This document shows, piece by piece, positions 9,889 to 19,061 of a DNA stretch of 64,000 bases. The DNA is taken from NCBI GenBank assembly GCA_016793065.1, contig JAEULV010000088.1:1-64000 (forward strand), in the 5' to 3' direction. The position numbers and the translations under genes are program-made. How positions within the stretch are numbered: position 1 is the stretch's first letter; each line of letters starts with the position of its first letter. The notes beneath the pieces are model-generated. The model was not told the origin of the DNA. It made no database searches and saw nothing but the letters and a program-made list of their open reading frames with translations. The stretch is from Hyphomicrobiaceae bacterium. Its GTDB lineage: Bacteria; Pseudomonadota; Alphaproteobacteria; Rhizobiales; Ancalomicrobiaceae.

Positions 9889-11211
9889 CTAGAAACTCTC
9901 TCTGATCCACTGCCCGAGCCGGTTGAAGTACCCACCCGTTCCGGTCAGCGCGACCCGGTGCGGCCGGGTCTCGAAATGCTCGATCTGCGACACCTGCGGA
10001 TAGATCAGCAGACCCACCGCCGCGGCAAAGGCAGACCCTTTCGCCACCGGCGGCAACCCGGCGATCCCCAGCGGTCGCCCGAGGCGAACGGTCCGCCCGA
10101 GGATCCGCCGCGCCACCTCGACCACGCCGGTCAGCTGGCTCGCCCCGCCGGTCAGCACCACCCGCTTGCCCACCCGGCCCGCATGGCCGGATTGCGCCAG
10201 CCGGTCGCGCACCATTTCGAGGATTTCCTCGATGCGCGGCCGGATGATCCGCGTCAGCGTTCCCTTCGGCACCTGCATCATGTCGTGCCCGTCGTCGCCG
10301 ACCGGCGGCACCGCGATCATCTCGCGGTCGTCCGCCAGCGACGGCAGCGCCGAGCCATGCAGCGTCTTGATCCGCTCGGCATCGGCGAACCGGGTCGAAA
10401 GCCCGCGGGCGATATCGGTGGTGACGTGGTGGCCGCCGACGGCAATGCTGTCGACATGGATGAACTGGCCATCGGCGAACACCGCCATCGACGTCGTGCC
10501 GCCGCCCATGTCGACGCAGGCGACGCCGAGTTCGGCCTCGTCGTCGGCCAGCGTCGCCAGCCCCGCCGCATAGGGCGAGGCGACCATGGTCGCCACTTCC
10601 AGATGGCAGCGGTTGACGCAATATTCGAGGTTGCGCAGCGGCGCCGTGTCGGCGCTGACCACATGCAGCTCGGCCCCCAGCGTCTGGCCGGCCATGCCGC
10701 GCGGATCCTTGATGCCGCGCGCCGCGTCCAGGCTGAAGCCGGCCGGCACCGAGTGCACGATCGAGCGGTCGGGCGCGCCGGAACGCAGCCCGCTTTCCGC
10801 CAGAACCTGCTTGATGTCGGCCTCGCTCACTTCGCGGCCTCCGAGCGCGATCGCGCCCTTGCTGCCTTCCGAATGCAGTCGCCCGCATGTCAGGTTGACG
10901 ATAAGCGATTCGACGGTCAGTCCGGCCATTCTTTCGGCGGCTTCCACCGCCAGGCGGATCGATTGTTCGGCCTGTTCGAGGTGGATCACCACGCCCGACT
11001 TCATGCCGCGCGCCCGCTGCATGCCGTAGCCCAGCACCTCGATGTCGTGCGTGCGCCACGGCAGGATCTGATCAGGCTCGCGCGGTGTCAGCCGCGCGAT
11101 CAGGCAGGCGACTTTCGACGAGCCGACATCAAGCACCGACACCAGCGTCTCGCGCCGGGTCGACAGCGGCTTCATCCGCTTGATCGTCTCGGGATCCTTC
11201 GAACGGCTCAT
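9889..11211 (-). CDS. ftsA: Cell division protein FtsA
   Basis: FtsA is an actin-like ATPase that tethers FtsZ to the membrane and activates septal wall synthesis. I place the start at the ATG at 11211, which overlaps the ftsQ stop by four bases (ATGA); this gives 440 residues. The phosphate-binding motif [15 protein letters not shown] is near residues 27-41, the adenine-site region [11 protein letters not shown] is in the middle, and the C-terminus contains the amphipathic tail ('[15 protein letters not shown]') that binds membrane. It lies between ftsQ and ftsZ as in other dcw clusters. Confidence 0.96.
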   Translation of the reverse strand: MSRSKDPETIKRMKPLSTRRETLVSVLDVGSSKVACLIARLTPREPDQILPWRTHDIEVLGYGMQRARGMKSGVVIHLEQAEQSIRLAVEAAERMAGLTVESLIVNLTCGRLHSEGSKGAIALGGREVSEADIKQVLAESGLRSGAPDRSIVHSVPAGFSLDAARGIKDPRGMAGQTLGAELHVVSADTAPLRNLEYCVNRCHLEVATMVASPYAAGLATLADDEAELGVACVDMGGGTTSMAVFADGQFIHVDSIAVGGHHVTTDIARGLSTRFADAERIKTLHGSALPSLADDREMIAVPPVGDDGHDMMQVPKGTLTRIIRPRIEEILEMVRDRLAQSGHAGRVGKRVVLTGGASQLTGVVEVARRILGRTVRLGRPLGIAGLPPVAKGSAFAAAVGLLIYPQVSQIEHFETRPHRVALTGTGGYFNRLGQWIRESF

Positions 11212-12110
11212 GCGTCGGTCCCCTTCTTGGTGCGACGCGCTTCGATCGCCTTGCGGCGGGCTTCCGCCGCCGTATCGGAGAGCTTCAGCGACACCCGGTC
11301 CGGCACGCGCATGTCGATCGCGACGATGTCGCGCGCCAGCACCTGCTTCGACCGGTCGAGTTCGGCAACCCTGGCATAGGCGGCGAGCGCCCCGGCTTCC
11401 GGCAGTCGGATCTCGACGCCGTCGATGGTGATCAGGTTCCAGCGCCGTTCGGCCACCAGCACCGCCGCGCGCACCCGGCCGCGCAGCTCCGGCTGGCTGT
11501 CCATCAGCGCCACCGCCTCGCTGGCCCGTTCCGCCGCGCCGTCGCCCACCACCAGCGGCAGCATCGCGTGGGTCTGGCTGTCGAGCGCGGTGATGATGTG
11601 GCCGGTGGCGTCGATGATCGACACCTCGCCCTTCACCTGCCACAGCGCATAGGGCTGGCGCTCGGTCATGTTGACAACGAGCCGCCCCGGATAGAGCTTG
11701 CGCAGCGTCACACTCTCGACCCAAGGCACCTGCGCCACCCGCGCCCGCGCCTCGTCGACATCGATCAGCAGCAGCGACTGGCCCTCCCGCACGCCGATCT
11801 GGCCGAGCACTTCCTTGACCTTGGTTTCCTGGAAACCGACGATCTCGATCTTTTCCAGCTTGAAGCCGGCACCGACCGTGATCCCCTCCACCAGCGGCCA
11901 GCCCTGCTTCGACAGGATCAGCCCGTAAACCACCGAAGCCGTGATCAGGCCGGCCGCGCCGAGCGTCGGCGCGAACTTCGGCAGGCGTGAGAAAATCGCG
12001 TCGTTGACGCCCACCAGACGACGTCCCAGACGCACGAAGCGGCCGACGACCGAAATGCCGGAGGGCATTCCCGTCTCCGGCGCCCCAGCGGGCCGTCCAT
12101 CCTGTGGCAT
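11208..12110 (-). CDS. ftsQ: Cell division protein FtsQ
   Basis: FtsQ is a bitopic inner-membrane protein that links FtsL/FtsB and FtsA to the septal wall synthase. I prefer the ATG at 12110, which overlaps the ddl stop as TGATG; a longer frame starts at 12143 inside ddl. One membrane segment is at about residues 32-55. The POTRA domain follows, starting at 'FKLEKIEIVGFQETK', then the FtsQ domain with 'WVESVTLRKLYPGRL' and 'ERQPYALW'. The tail is basic. It forms a tight ddl-ftsQ-ftsA coupled set, so the three are translated from one transcript. Confidence 0.94.
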   Translation of the reverse strand: MPQDGRPAGAPETGMPSGISVVGRFVRLGRRLVGVNDAIFSRLPKFAPTLGAAGLITASVVYGLILSKQGWPLVEGITVGAGFKLEKIEIVGFQETKVKEVLGQIGVREGQSLLLIDVDEARARVAQVPWVESVTLRKLYPGRLVVNMTERQPYALWQVKGEVSIIDATGHIITALDSQTHAMLPLVVGDGAAERASEAVALMDSQPELRGRVRAAVLVAERRWNLITIDGVEIRLPEAGALAAYARVAELDRSKQVLARDIVAIDMRVPDRVSLKLSDTAAEARRKAIEARRTKKGTDA

Positions 12111-13048
12111 CACCGATCGCAACTTGCGTCCTCCACCATCCAACTGACCAGTTCCTCGAACGTATGGCCGGCGTGAGCCGCCATTTCCGGAACCAGCGAC
12201 GTCGGGGTCATCCCCGGCTGGGTATTCGTTTCCAGGATCACCAGTTCGCCCTGGCCGTTGCCCTGGTCGTCGAAGCGGAAATCCGACCGCGACACGCCCC
12301 GGCAGCCGAGCGCCTCGTGAGCCCTCAGTGCAAGCTTTTGGATAGACTGGTAAATATTCGGTGAAATTTCAGCGGGAAGAATGTGTTTAGATCCGCCCGG
12401 AGCGTACTTTGCGTCGTAGTCGTAGAAAACCTGTCCAGAGGTGACGATTTCGATGACGCCGAGCGCCACATCGCCCATCACCGCGCAGGTCAGCTCCCGG
12501 CCCGGCACATAGCGCTCGACCAGAACCTCCTCGCCGAACCGCCAGTCCCGCGCCGCCAGCTCCTGCGGCGGATGCGAGCGCCCCTCGCGCACGATGATCA
12601 CCCCGAACGACGACCCCTCGGCGATCGGCTTGACCACATAGGGCGGCTTCATCGGATGCGCGCGAGCAACCTCATGGCGCGACATGACTTTTCCGTCGGC
12701 GATCGGCAGTCCGCCGGCCTTGAACACCGCCCGCGCCTTCTCCTTGTTCATCGCCAGTGCCGAGGCGAGGATGCCCGAATGCGTATAGGGGACCCGCAAC
12801 GTCTCCAGGATTCCCTGCACCGCGCCGCCCTCGCCCCACGGCCCGTGCAGGGCGTTGAAGGCGACGTCCGGACGCAGTTCCTCCAGCCGCTTGCCGATCG
12901 ACCGGTCGACGTCGATGCGGCTGACCCGGTAGCCCGCCCGCTCCAGCGCGTCGGCGCATTGTCCGCCCGAGTTCAGGCTGACCGGCCGCTCCGCGTCCCA
13001 TCCGCCCATCAGAACCGCGACATGCTTGGCCGCCTTCACCATTTCCAT
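12110..13048 (-). CDS. ddl: D-alanine--D-alanine ligase
   Basis: Ddl is an ATP-grasp ligase that makes the D-Ala-D-Ala dipeptide used by MurF. At 312 residues it has family length. Visible motifs are the N-terminal '[14 protein letters not shown]', the substrate loop 'GPWGEGG' near residue 70, the central [11 protein letters not shown] block that grips ATP, and the C-terminal ETNTQPGMT with the magnesium-binding Glu and Asn. It is the first gene of the minus-strand arm, facing mraZ across a 529-bp control region. In most dcw clusters it follows murB; here murB is 13 kb away, so ddl is now promoter-proximal. Confidence 0.95.
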   Translation of the reverse strand: MEMVKAAKHVAVLMGGWDAERPVSLNSGGQCADALERAGYRVSRIDVDRSIGKRLEELRPDVAFNALHGPWGEGGAVQGILETLRVPYTHSGILASALAMNKEKARAVFKAGGLPIADGKVMSRHEVARAHPMKPPYVVKPIAEGSSFGVIIVREGRSHPPQELAARDWRFGEEVLVERYVPGRELTCAVMGDVALGVIEIVTSGQVFYDYDAKYAPGGSKHILPAEISPNIYQSIQKLALRAHEALGCRGVSRSDFRFDDQGNGQGELVILETNTQPGMTPTSLVPEMAAHAGHTFEELVSWMVEDASCDR

Positions 13049-13577
13049 CCCCCATGGCCGCCCCCGTTATCCACAGGGCGGCCTCGCTGTCCGATCGTGT
13101 TCCGATTTGAGACGCCATGGCGCCGCGCTCGCGCTTTCCTCGCGCTCGCGACGTCAATCGATCCCATCCCCGAAGCGAATCTGTGTCGGCCCGTTCTAGA
13201 CCGCGCCGCCCTGCCGGGGAATCCCATCCAAAGTGGCGCGATCTTGTGAACCGAGCGTTAACCACGAAGGGGCTCTGATCATCTTCGACGACGATGGCCG
13301 GCAATCCGCTTCGGATGGCCGCTTCCATTGACGCCCATATGGCCCCATGTTATCCCAAGATATCCCAGCGCTCTTGCGTGTGCATCGATCAAGCGTCCCC
13401 GACCGAACCGCCCCGGTTCGGCGTCGGTCGCCTTTTCGTTTGTCCATGTCGCCGGGGTCCGCCGTCCAGCGCGCGCATCGGCGCGAAGGCATTCGGCGGA
13501 CGAGCAGTTTCACGCCTTCGGCCCGCCCGGCGGAGTTTTCGCCGCTGACCGGCCGGATGTCGCCGGTGGAGAAGTGG
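13049..13577. other. Divergent ddl/mraZ control region
   Basis: This 529-bp gap separates the two dcw arms. It holds four MraZ-type boxes (13333-13367) and must contain promoters for both directions. A frame open from 13347 runs into mraZ, but its translation before 13578 does not look like MraZ. I could not place -35 and -10 elements with confidence. Confidence 0.6.
13333..13367 (-). promoter_or_regulatory. Array of four MraZ-type operator boxes
   Basis: On the minus strand four TGGGN pentamers occur as TGGGA, TGGGA, TGGGG and TGGGC. Their plus-strand complements start at 13363, 13353, 13343 and 13333, so the spacing is exactly 10 bp with 5-bp spacers. Direct TGGGN repeats with 5-bp spacers are the known MraZ operator of Escherichia coli. 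The array is 210 bp before the mraZ start and 285 bp before ddl, so MraZ may control either or both arms. Confidence 0.75.
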
Positions 13578-14042
13578 ATGGATCGGTTCCTCGGCCGATA
13601 TGCCAAGCGCGTCGACGCGAAGGGGCGGGTTTCCGTCCCGGCGCCGTTTCGCGCCGTGGCCGGCCGGTCCGGCTTCGAGGGTCTCTACTGCGTCCAGTCG
13701 CTCTGGCACCCGGCGATCGAGGCCGGCGGCCAGGCGCTGATCGACTCCATCGACGCCGTCGTCGGCGGCTTCGATCCCCTGTCCCTCGACCATGACCAGG
13801 TCGCCACCGCCCTCCTTGGCGCCGGCGAGATCCTTGCCCTCGACGCCGAGGGCCGCGTCGGCCTGCCAGGCTGGATCAAGGACGCCACCGGCATCGTCGA
13901 CGAGGTGATCTTCGTCGGCCAGGGCGGCAAGTTCCAGCTCTGGTCGCCCGAGCGCTTCGCCGGCTTCGAGGCCGACGCCCGCGCCCGCACCGCCGCGCTG
14001 CTGCAGGCGCGCGGCCGGACCGCCAGCGGAGGCACGCCATGA
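13578..14042 (+). CDS. mraZ: Transcriptional regulator MraZ
   Basis: MraZ is a double AbrB/SpoVT-fold DNA-binding protein that represses its own dcw promoter. I choose the ATG at 13578 ([17 protein letters not shown]), preceded by GGAGAAG at a 5- to 7-base spacing; this gives 154 residues, the usual size. An upstream ATG at 13557 and a much longer open frame are less likely. The two repeats are visible as '[14 protein letters not shown]' near the start and '[13 protein letters not shown]' in the second half. rsmH overlaps its stop by four bases. It opens the plus-strand arm and has matching operator boxes upstream. Confidence 0.93.
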   Translation: MDRFLGRYAKRVDAKGRVSVPAPFRAVAGRSGFEGLYCVQSLWHPAIEAGGQALIDSIDAVVGGFDPLSLDHDQVATALLGAGEILALDAEGRVGLPGWIKDATGIVDEVIFVGQGGKFQLWSPERFAGFEADARARTAALLQARGRTASGGTP

Positions 14043-15052
14043 CGCTCGCCGCCGCGACCGGTTCCGCCCCCCACATTCCGGTGATGCTCGACGAGGTGCT
14101 GGCCAGCCTCGCCCCGGCTGCCGGCGAAACCCATCTCGACGGCACCTTCGGCGCCGGCGGCTATACCCGCGCCATCCTCGCCCGCGGCGCCAGCGTCATC
14201 GCCGTCGATCGCGACCCGACCGCCATCGCCGCCGGCCGCGCCCTCGAGGCCGGGATGGCCGGCCGTCTCACCCTGGTGCAGGGCCGCTTCGGCGAACTCG
14301 ACGAGCATCTCGAGGCCCTCGGCCGCGCCCCGGTCGACGGCGTCGTCCTTGATATCGGCGTCTCCTCAATGCAGCTCGACCGCGCCGAACGCGGCTTTTC
14401 CTTCCGCGCCGACGGCCCGCTCGACATGCGCATGGCCGCCGACGGCCCGACCGCCGCCGACGTCGTCAACACCTATGCCGAACGCGACCTCGCCCGGATC
14501 TTCTGGCTCTACGGCGAGGAAAAGCGCGCCAACGCCCTTGCCCGCGCCATCATCCAGGACCGTGACGCCACCCCGTTCAACACCACCCGCGCGCTGGCCG
14601 AACTCTGCGGCCGCGTCGTCGGCGGCCGCCCGGGCGACATCCACCCGGCGACCCGCGCCTTTCAGGCGCTGCGCATCCACGTCAACGGCGAACTCGACGA
14701 ACTGGCCGACGCCCTCGCCGCCGCCGAACGCGTGCTCGTCGATGGCGGCCGCCTCGTCGTCGTCACCTTCCATTCGCTCGAGGACCGCATCGTCAAGCGT
14801 TTCCTCGCCGACCGCGCCAAGGACCGCGCCGGTGGCTCGCGCCACGCGCCCGAGACCGACATTCCCGCGCCGACCTTCCGCCTGACCGCCAAGGGCTCCC
14901 TCGCCGCCAGCGATGCCGAGGCCCGCGTCAATCCGCGCGCCCGGTCCGCCAAGCTGCGGGCCGCCATCCGCACCGACGCACCCGCCCGCCGCCTCGACCG
15001 CGCGGCCCTCGGCGTGCCCGAGTTGCACCAAGCTCGCCCGGGGAGGGCCTGA
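14039..15052 (+). CDS. rsmH: 16S rRNA (cytosine(1402)-N(4))-methyltransferase RsmH
   Basis: RsmH (MraW) methylates N4 of C1402 in 16S rRNA using S-adenosylmethionine. It has 337 residues. The N-terminal '[10 protein letters not shown]' and the SAM-binding '[14 protein letters not shown]' are near residues 12-45, followed by '[16 protein letters not shown]' with the family signature DxGVSSxQLD. The C-terminal '[14 protein letters not shown]' block is also typical. The start overlaps mraZ as ATGA, so the two are coupled. ftsL follows 4 bp after its stop. Confidence 0.96.
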   Translation: MTLAAATGSAPHIPVMLDEVLASLAPAAGETHLDGTFGAGGYTRAILARGASVIAVDRDPTAIAAGRALEAGMAGRLTLVQGRFGELDEHLEALGRAPVDGVVLDIGVSSMQLDRAERGFSFRADGPLDMRMAADGPTAADVVNTYAERDLARIFWLYGEEKRANALARAIIQDRDATPFNTTRALAELCGRVVGGRPGDIHPATRAFQALRIHVNGELDELADALAAAERVLVDGGRLVVVTFHSLEDRIVKRFLADRAKDRAGGSRHAPETDIPAPTFRLTAKGSLAASDAEARVNPRARSAKLRAAIRTDAPARRLDRAALGVPELHQARPGRA

Positions 15053-15056
15053 ACCC

Positions 15057-15641
15057 ATGTGGCGCGCGCTCAACGTCCTCCTGATCTCGACCGCCCTCGG
15101 CGGCGCGGCCTACGTCTATCACCTCAAGCATCAGGCCGAGGTGAAGGCCGGCGAGGTCCACGCGCTCGAGCGCAAGATCGCCCAGGAACGGCAGCTGGCC
15201 AAGGAATTCCACGCCGAATTCAGCGTGCTGACCCAGCCCGGCCGCATCCAGAGCCTGACGGAAAAGTTCCAGTCCTATCTGGAACTCTCCAGCGTCGAGC
15301 CGCAGCAGATCGCCGCCATCGACGACATTCCCATGCGCCCGCCCGAGGCCAACCAGCCGGAAGCCGAGCGCGAGGCCTGGATCCCCAACATCATTCCCCA
15401 GGCCAAGCCGACCATCACCGGCTCGATCGCCGGTCCGTCGCCCTCCGCCGCGACGACGACCACGGCGAGCGCCGCCAAGCGCATCGTGCCGATGCCGTCC
15501 GGACCGCTGGTCACCAATTCGATCTCCGGCAGCCAGGGCGCGGCGACGGCGCCGAAGAAGGTCAGCGAGCGGCCCGCCAGCCCGCTGCCGCGCAGCCTTG
15601 AGCCGCGTGCCGACGACCCGCTGCTGAAACTGTTGCGTTGA
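15057..15641 (+). CDS. ftsL: FtsL-like cell division protein
   Basis: FtsL is a small bitopic divisome protein whose coiled coil pairs with FtsB and contacts FtsQ and FtsI. The ATG at 15057 follows GGGAGGG; the open frame upstream overlaps rsmH and is not used. A membrane segment covers residues 4-20, then a coiled-coil-like stretch with heptad hydrophobics runs to about residue 75 ('LERKIAQERQLAKEF', 'LTEKFQSYLEL'). The C-terminal 120 residues are Pro/Ala/Ser-rich and disordered, giving 194 residues, longer than classical FtsL. Identity rests mainly on topology and on the position between rsmH and ftsI. Confidence 0.85.
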   Translation: MWRALNVLLISTALGGAAYVYHLKHQAEVKAGEVHALERKIAQERQLAKEFHAEFSVLTQPGRIQSLTEKFQSYLELSSVEPQQIAAIDDIPMRPPEANQPEAEREAWIPNIIPQAKPTITGSIAGPSPSAATTTTASAAKRIVPMPSGPLVTNSISGSQGAATAPKKVSERPASPLPRSLEPRADDPLLKLLR

Positions 15642-15652
15642 GGGGGACGATC

Positions 15653-17395
15653 ATGAACCTGTTTGCCCTGCTGCGACGCCCGCACCCGCCCCGCCCGATC
15701 GACGGCTTCGACTACGAGGCCCCGCCCGAGCCGGCGCGCGCCAGCCCCATCGCCCTCAGGGTCGAGCGGCCGCGCGGCCGCGTGCTGATCGGCATGATGC
15801 TGTTCACCATGTGCTACGGCGCCGTCATCGGCCGCCTCGTCATGTTCGGCATCGCCGGCGACCAGCAGACCGACGCCCTCGCCAAGGCCCAGAAGAACCT
15901 CGTCGCCACCCGCCCCGACATCGTCGACCGCAATGGCGAGGTGCTGGCCACCGACATCAAGGCCTATTCGCTCATCGCCGAGCCGCGCAAGATCATCGAC
16001 GTCGACGAGGCCCAGGAAGCCCTCGTCACCGTCTTCCCCGAACTCGGCACCGAGCCGGTGCGCAAGAAGCTGGCGAGCCGCGCCGGCTTCGTCTGGCTGA
16101 AGCGCGAGATCACCGACGAGCAGCGCCGCAAGATCCACCGCCTCGGCATCCCCGGCCTGACCTTCGCCACCGAAACCCGCCGCTTCTATCCCGGCGGCCC
16201 GGTCGCCGGCCACATCCTCGGCACCGTCAACGACGACAATGCCGGCATCGTCGGCATCGAGAAATACATCGACGAAAAGACCGGCGTCGCCGATCTGCGC
16301 GCCGCCGGCTTTGCCGGCGAGATGCCGCAGGAACCGCAACGCCTGTCGATCGACCTGCGCGTCCAGCACGTGGTGCGCGACGAGATCGCCCGCGCCAAGG
16401 ACCGCTACCGCGCCCTCGCCGCCGTCGGCATCGTCATCGACGTCCGCACCGGCGAGATCATCGCCATGTCGTCCTATCCGGATTTCGACCCGAACAACCG
16501 CGCCGAGTCCCAGGAAAAGTCGCGCATGAACCGCGCCACCGCCGACGCCTACGAAATGGGCTCGGTGTTCAAGGTGTTCAACACCGCCATGGCGCTCGAC
16601 AGCGGCAAGGTCCGCTTCTCCGAAAGCTTCGACGCCCGCGGCCAGCTGGCGATCGGCTCGTCGCGCATCTCCGACTTCCACGGCAAGAACCGCGTCCTGA
16701 GCCTGCCCGAGATCTTCATCTATTCCTCGAACATCGGCTCGGTCCGCATGGCGATGCGCGTCGGCGCCCAGAACCAGTTCGAGTTCTTCGATCGCCTCGG
16801 CTTCCACAAGCACGTGCCGGTCGAGTTGCCGGAAACCGCCATGCCGCGCTTTCCGCACCGCTTCTCCGACATCTACACCGCCACCATGTCCTTCGGCCAC
16901 GGCATCGCCGTTTCGCCGCTGCACACCGCCGCCGCCGCCGTCGCCGTGGTCAATGGCGGCAAGTACCTGCCGCCGACCCTCTACAAGCGCTCGCGCGACG
17001 AAGCCGAGAAGGTCGCCGTCCAGGTGCTGCGCCCGGAAACCTCCGACCAGATGCGCTACCTGTTCCGCCTCAACAACGTCCAGGGCTCCGGCCGGCGCGC
17101 CGACGTCGCCGGCTACGTTGTCGGCGGCAAGACCGGCACGGCGGAAAAGATCACCGGTCGCGGCTATGACGGCGACAAGCGCTTCAATTCCTACCTCGCC
17201 GCCTTCCCGATGGATAATCCGCAATATGTCGTGCTGACCGTCGTCGACGAGCCCAAGCCCGAGGATGGCGTCGGCTCGGCCACCGCCTCGATGAACGCCG
17301 CCCCAACGCTGGCCAACATCATCCGCCGCATCGCCCCGATGCTCGGCGTCATGCCGCGTCTCGACGAGGTTCAGCCGACCCTCGTCGCCAATTGA
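15653..17395 (+). CDS. ftsI: Septal peptidoglycan transpeptidase FtsI (PBP3)
   Basis: FtsI is the class B penicillin-binding protein that cross-links septal peptidoglycan. I use the ATG at 15653, with GAGGGGG just upstream; a TTG at 15638 overlapping the ftsL stop is possible. A membrane anchor lies near residues 42-62, then the PBP dimer domain, then the transpeptidase domain with the active-site serine motif SVFK at 304-307, SSN at 358-360 and KTGT at 493-496. All three catalytic motifs are intact. It has 580 residues, normal for the family. It sits between ftsL and murE as in most dcw clusters. Confidence 0.96.
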   Translation: MNLFALLRRPHPPRPIDGFDYEAPPEPARASPIALRVERPRGRVLIGMMLFTMCYGAVIGRLVMFGIAGDQQTDALAKAQKNLVATRPDIVDRNGEVLATDIKAYSLIAEPRKIIDVDEAQEALVTVFPELGTEPVRKKLASRAGFVWLKREITDEQRRKIHRLGIPGLTFATETRRFYPGGPVAGHILGTVNDDNAGIVGIEKYIDEKTGVADLRAAGFAGEMPQEPQRLSIDLRVQHVVRDEIARAKDRYRALAAVGIVIDVRTGEIIAMSSYPDFDPNNRAESQEKSRMNRATADAYEMGSVFKVFNTAMALDSGKVRFSESFDARGQLAIGSSRISDFHGKNRVLSLPEIFIYSSNIGSVRMAMRVGAQNQFEFFDRLGFHKHVPVELPETAMPRFPHRFSDIYTATMSFGHGIAVSPLHTAAAAVAVVNGGKYLPPTLYKRSRDEAEKVAVQVLRPETSDQMRYLFRLNNVQGSGRRADVAGYVVGGKTGTAEKITGRGYDGDKRFNSYLAAFPMDNPQYVVLTVVDEPKPEDGVGSATASMNAAPTLANIIRRIAPMLGVMPRLDEVQPTLVAN

Positions 17396-17552
17396 CCGTT
17401 ACCTCCCGCCGGGAGGAGTTGCGTCGAACGTCCCGCGTATGGCAAGGCAAGCCCACCGTCACCGGTCCGGGCCGGCCTGATCCGCCCGATCCCGTCGGCG
17501 GATGTCGCTTCCCCCGGATCGAGCCAAGCCCGATCCTACCCCGGATGGCCCC

Positions 17553-19061
17553 ATGCGTCTTTCCGCGCTCGCGCCCGAACTGATCCCGCCCGGCCATCCC
17601 GCCGCCGATGTCGAGGTGACCGCGCTGACCTCCGACAGCCGCGCCGCCGGACCCGGCAGCCTGTTCGCCGGCCTGCCCGGAACCCGCGTCGATGGCGCCA
17701 GCTTCGTGCCGGCGGTCGCCGCCCGGGGTGCCGCCGCCGCCCTGATCGGCACCGGCCACGACCTCGGCGACGTCGCCATCCCGGTCATCGCCGTCGACGA
17801 CCCACGCCACTGGCTCGCCGTCCTCGCCGCCCGCTTCCACGGCGCGCAGCCGTCGACGATCGTCGCCGTCACCGGCACCTCGGGCAAGACCTCGGTCGCC
17901 GCCTTCGTCCGCCAGATCTTCGATTTCGCCGGCCGCCCCGCCGCCAGCCTCGGCACCATCGGCATCGTCACCGCCAGGAGCGAGACCTATGGCAGCCTGA
18001 CGACCCCCGATCCGATCACGCTCGCCGAGCTGCTCGCCGGTCTGAAGCGCGACGGCTACGACCATGTCGCCATCGAGGCCTCGAGCCACGGCCTCGACCA
18101 GCGCCGCCTCGATGGCGTCCGCATCGCCGCCGCCGGCTTCACCAATCTGTCGCGCGATCACATGGACTATCACCCGACGGTCGAGCACTACCTCGCCGCC
18201 AAGCTGCGGCTGTTCGATACACTGCTGCCGCCCGCCGCCCCCGCCGTCATCGATGTCGACAGCCTGGAAGGCCTCTGCGCCGCCGAGGTCGCCGCCGCCC
18301 ACGGCCATCCGGTCATCTCCGTCGGCACGGCCGGCGCGACCTTGCGCCTCGTCGCCAACCGCGCCAATGGCTGGCGCCAGTCGCTGACCATCGCCACGCC
18401 CGAGGGCGAGTTCGCCGTCGACCTGCCGCTGCTCGGCACGTTCCAGGTCCAGAACGCCCTCGTCGCCGCCGGCCTCGCCATCGCCGCCGGCGTGCCGGTC
18501 GCCACCGCGCTCAAGGCGCTCGAAACCCTGAAGGGCGCCTCCGGCCGGCTGGAATATGTCGGCTCCAACGCCGCCGGCGCCCCGGTCTTCGTCGACTATG
18601 CCCACAAGCCCGACGCGCTGGAAAAGGCCCTCGCCGCGCTGAAGCCCTTCGCCGCCGGCCGCCTGATCAGCGTCTTCGGCTGCGGCGGTGACCGCGACCC
18701 CGGCAAGCGGCCGATGATGGGCCGCATCTCCACCGACGGCGCCGACGTCTCCATCGTCACCGACGACAATCCCCGCTCCGAGGATGCCGCCGAGATCCGC
18801 CGCCAGATCCTCGCCGCCGCTCCCGGCGCCATCGAGATCGGCGACCGCGCCGAGGCCATCCGCGCCGCCATTGCCATGGCCGGCGCCGGCGACATCGTCA
18901 TGATCGCCGGCAAGGGCCACGAGCCCGGCCAGATCGTCGCCGAGCGCGATGCGTCCGGCGCCGTCATCCGCGACGCCACCGGCAAGCCGCGCCTCGTCAC
19001 CCTGCCCTTCTCCGACCACGAGGCCGCCCGCGCCTGCCTCCCGGGAACCGACGCCCCATGA
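17553..19061 (+). CDS. murE: UDP-MurNAc-tripeptide synthetase MurE (meso-diaminopimelate type)
   Basis: MurE adds meso-diaminopimelate to UDP-MurNAc-L-Ala-D-Glu in the cytoplasm. The ATP loop 'GTSGKTSV' and the carbamylated-lysine region 'YLAAKLRLF' are present. The substrate motif DNPR at about residues 405-408 marks diaminopimelate rather than lysine specificity. The ATG at 17553 gives an N-terminus like other MurE proteins; an upstream ATG at 17502 would add 17 residues and neither has a strong ribosome site. The 157-bp gap after ftsI is the largest in the first half of this arm. murF overlaps the stop by four bases. Confidence 0.95.
   Translation: MRLSALAPELIPPGHPAADVEVTALTSDSRAAGPGSLFAGLPGTRVDGASFVPAVAARGAAAALIGTGHDLGDVAIPVIAVDDPRHWLAVLAARFHGAQPSTIVAVTGTSGKTSVAAFVRQIFDFAGRPAASLGTIGIVTARSETYGSLTTPDPITLAELLAGLKRDGYDHVAIEASSHGLDQRRLDGVRIAAAGFTNLSRDHMDYHPTVEHYLAAKLRLFDTLLPPAAPAVIDVDSLEGLCAAEVAAAHGHPVISVGTAGATLRLVANRANGWRQSLTIATPEGEFAVDLPLLGTFQVQNALVAAGLAIAAGVPVATALKALETLKGASGRLEYVGSNAAGAPVFVDYAHKPDALEKALAALKPFAAGRLISVFGCGGDRDPGKRPMMGRISTDGADVSIVTDDNPRSEDAAEIRRQILAAAPGAIEIGDRAEAIRAAIAMAGAGDIVMIAGKGHEPGQIVAERDASGAVIRDATGKPRLVTLPFSDHEAARACLPGTDAP

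Noticed and set aside
7859-11059. One open frame spanning ftsA and ftsZ, suggesting a fusion
   Set aside because: The ftsA protein is in another frame (9889-11211). The extra residues before FtsZ are low-complexity shadow sequence, and FtsZ has its own ATG and ribosome site at 9697.
15275-17224. 649-codon minus-strand frame opposite ftsI
   Set aside because: Val/Ala/Gly/Asp-rich shadow of ftsI with no motifs.
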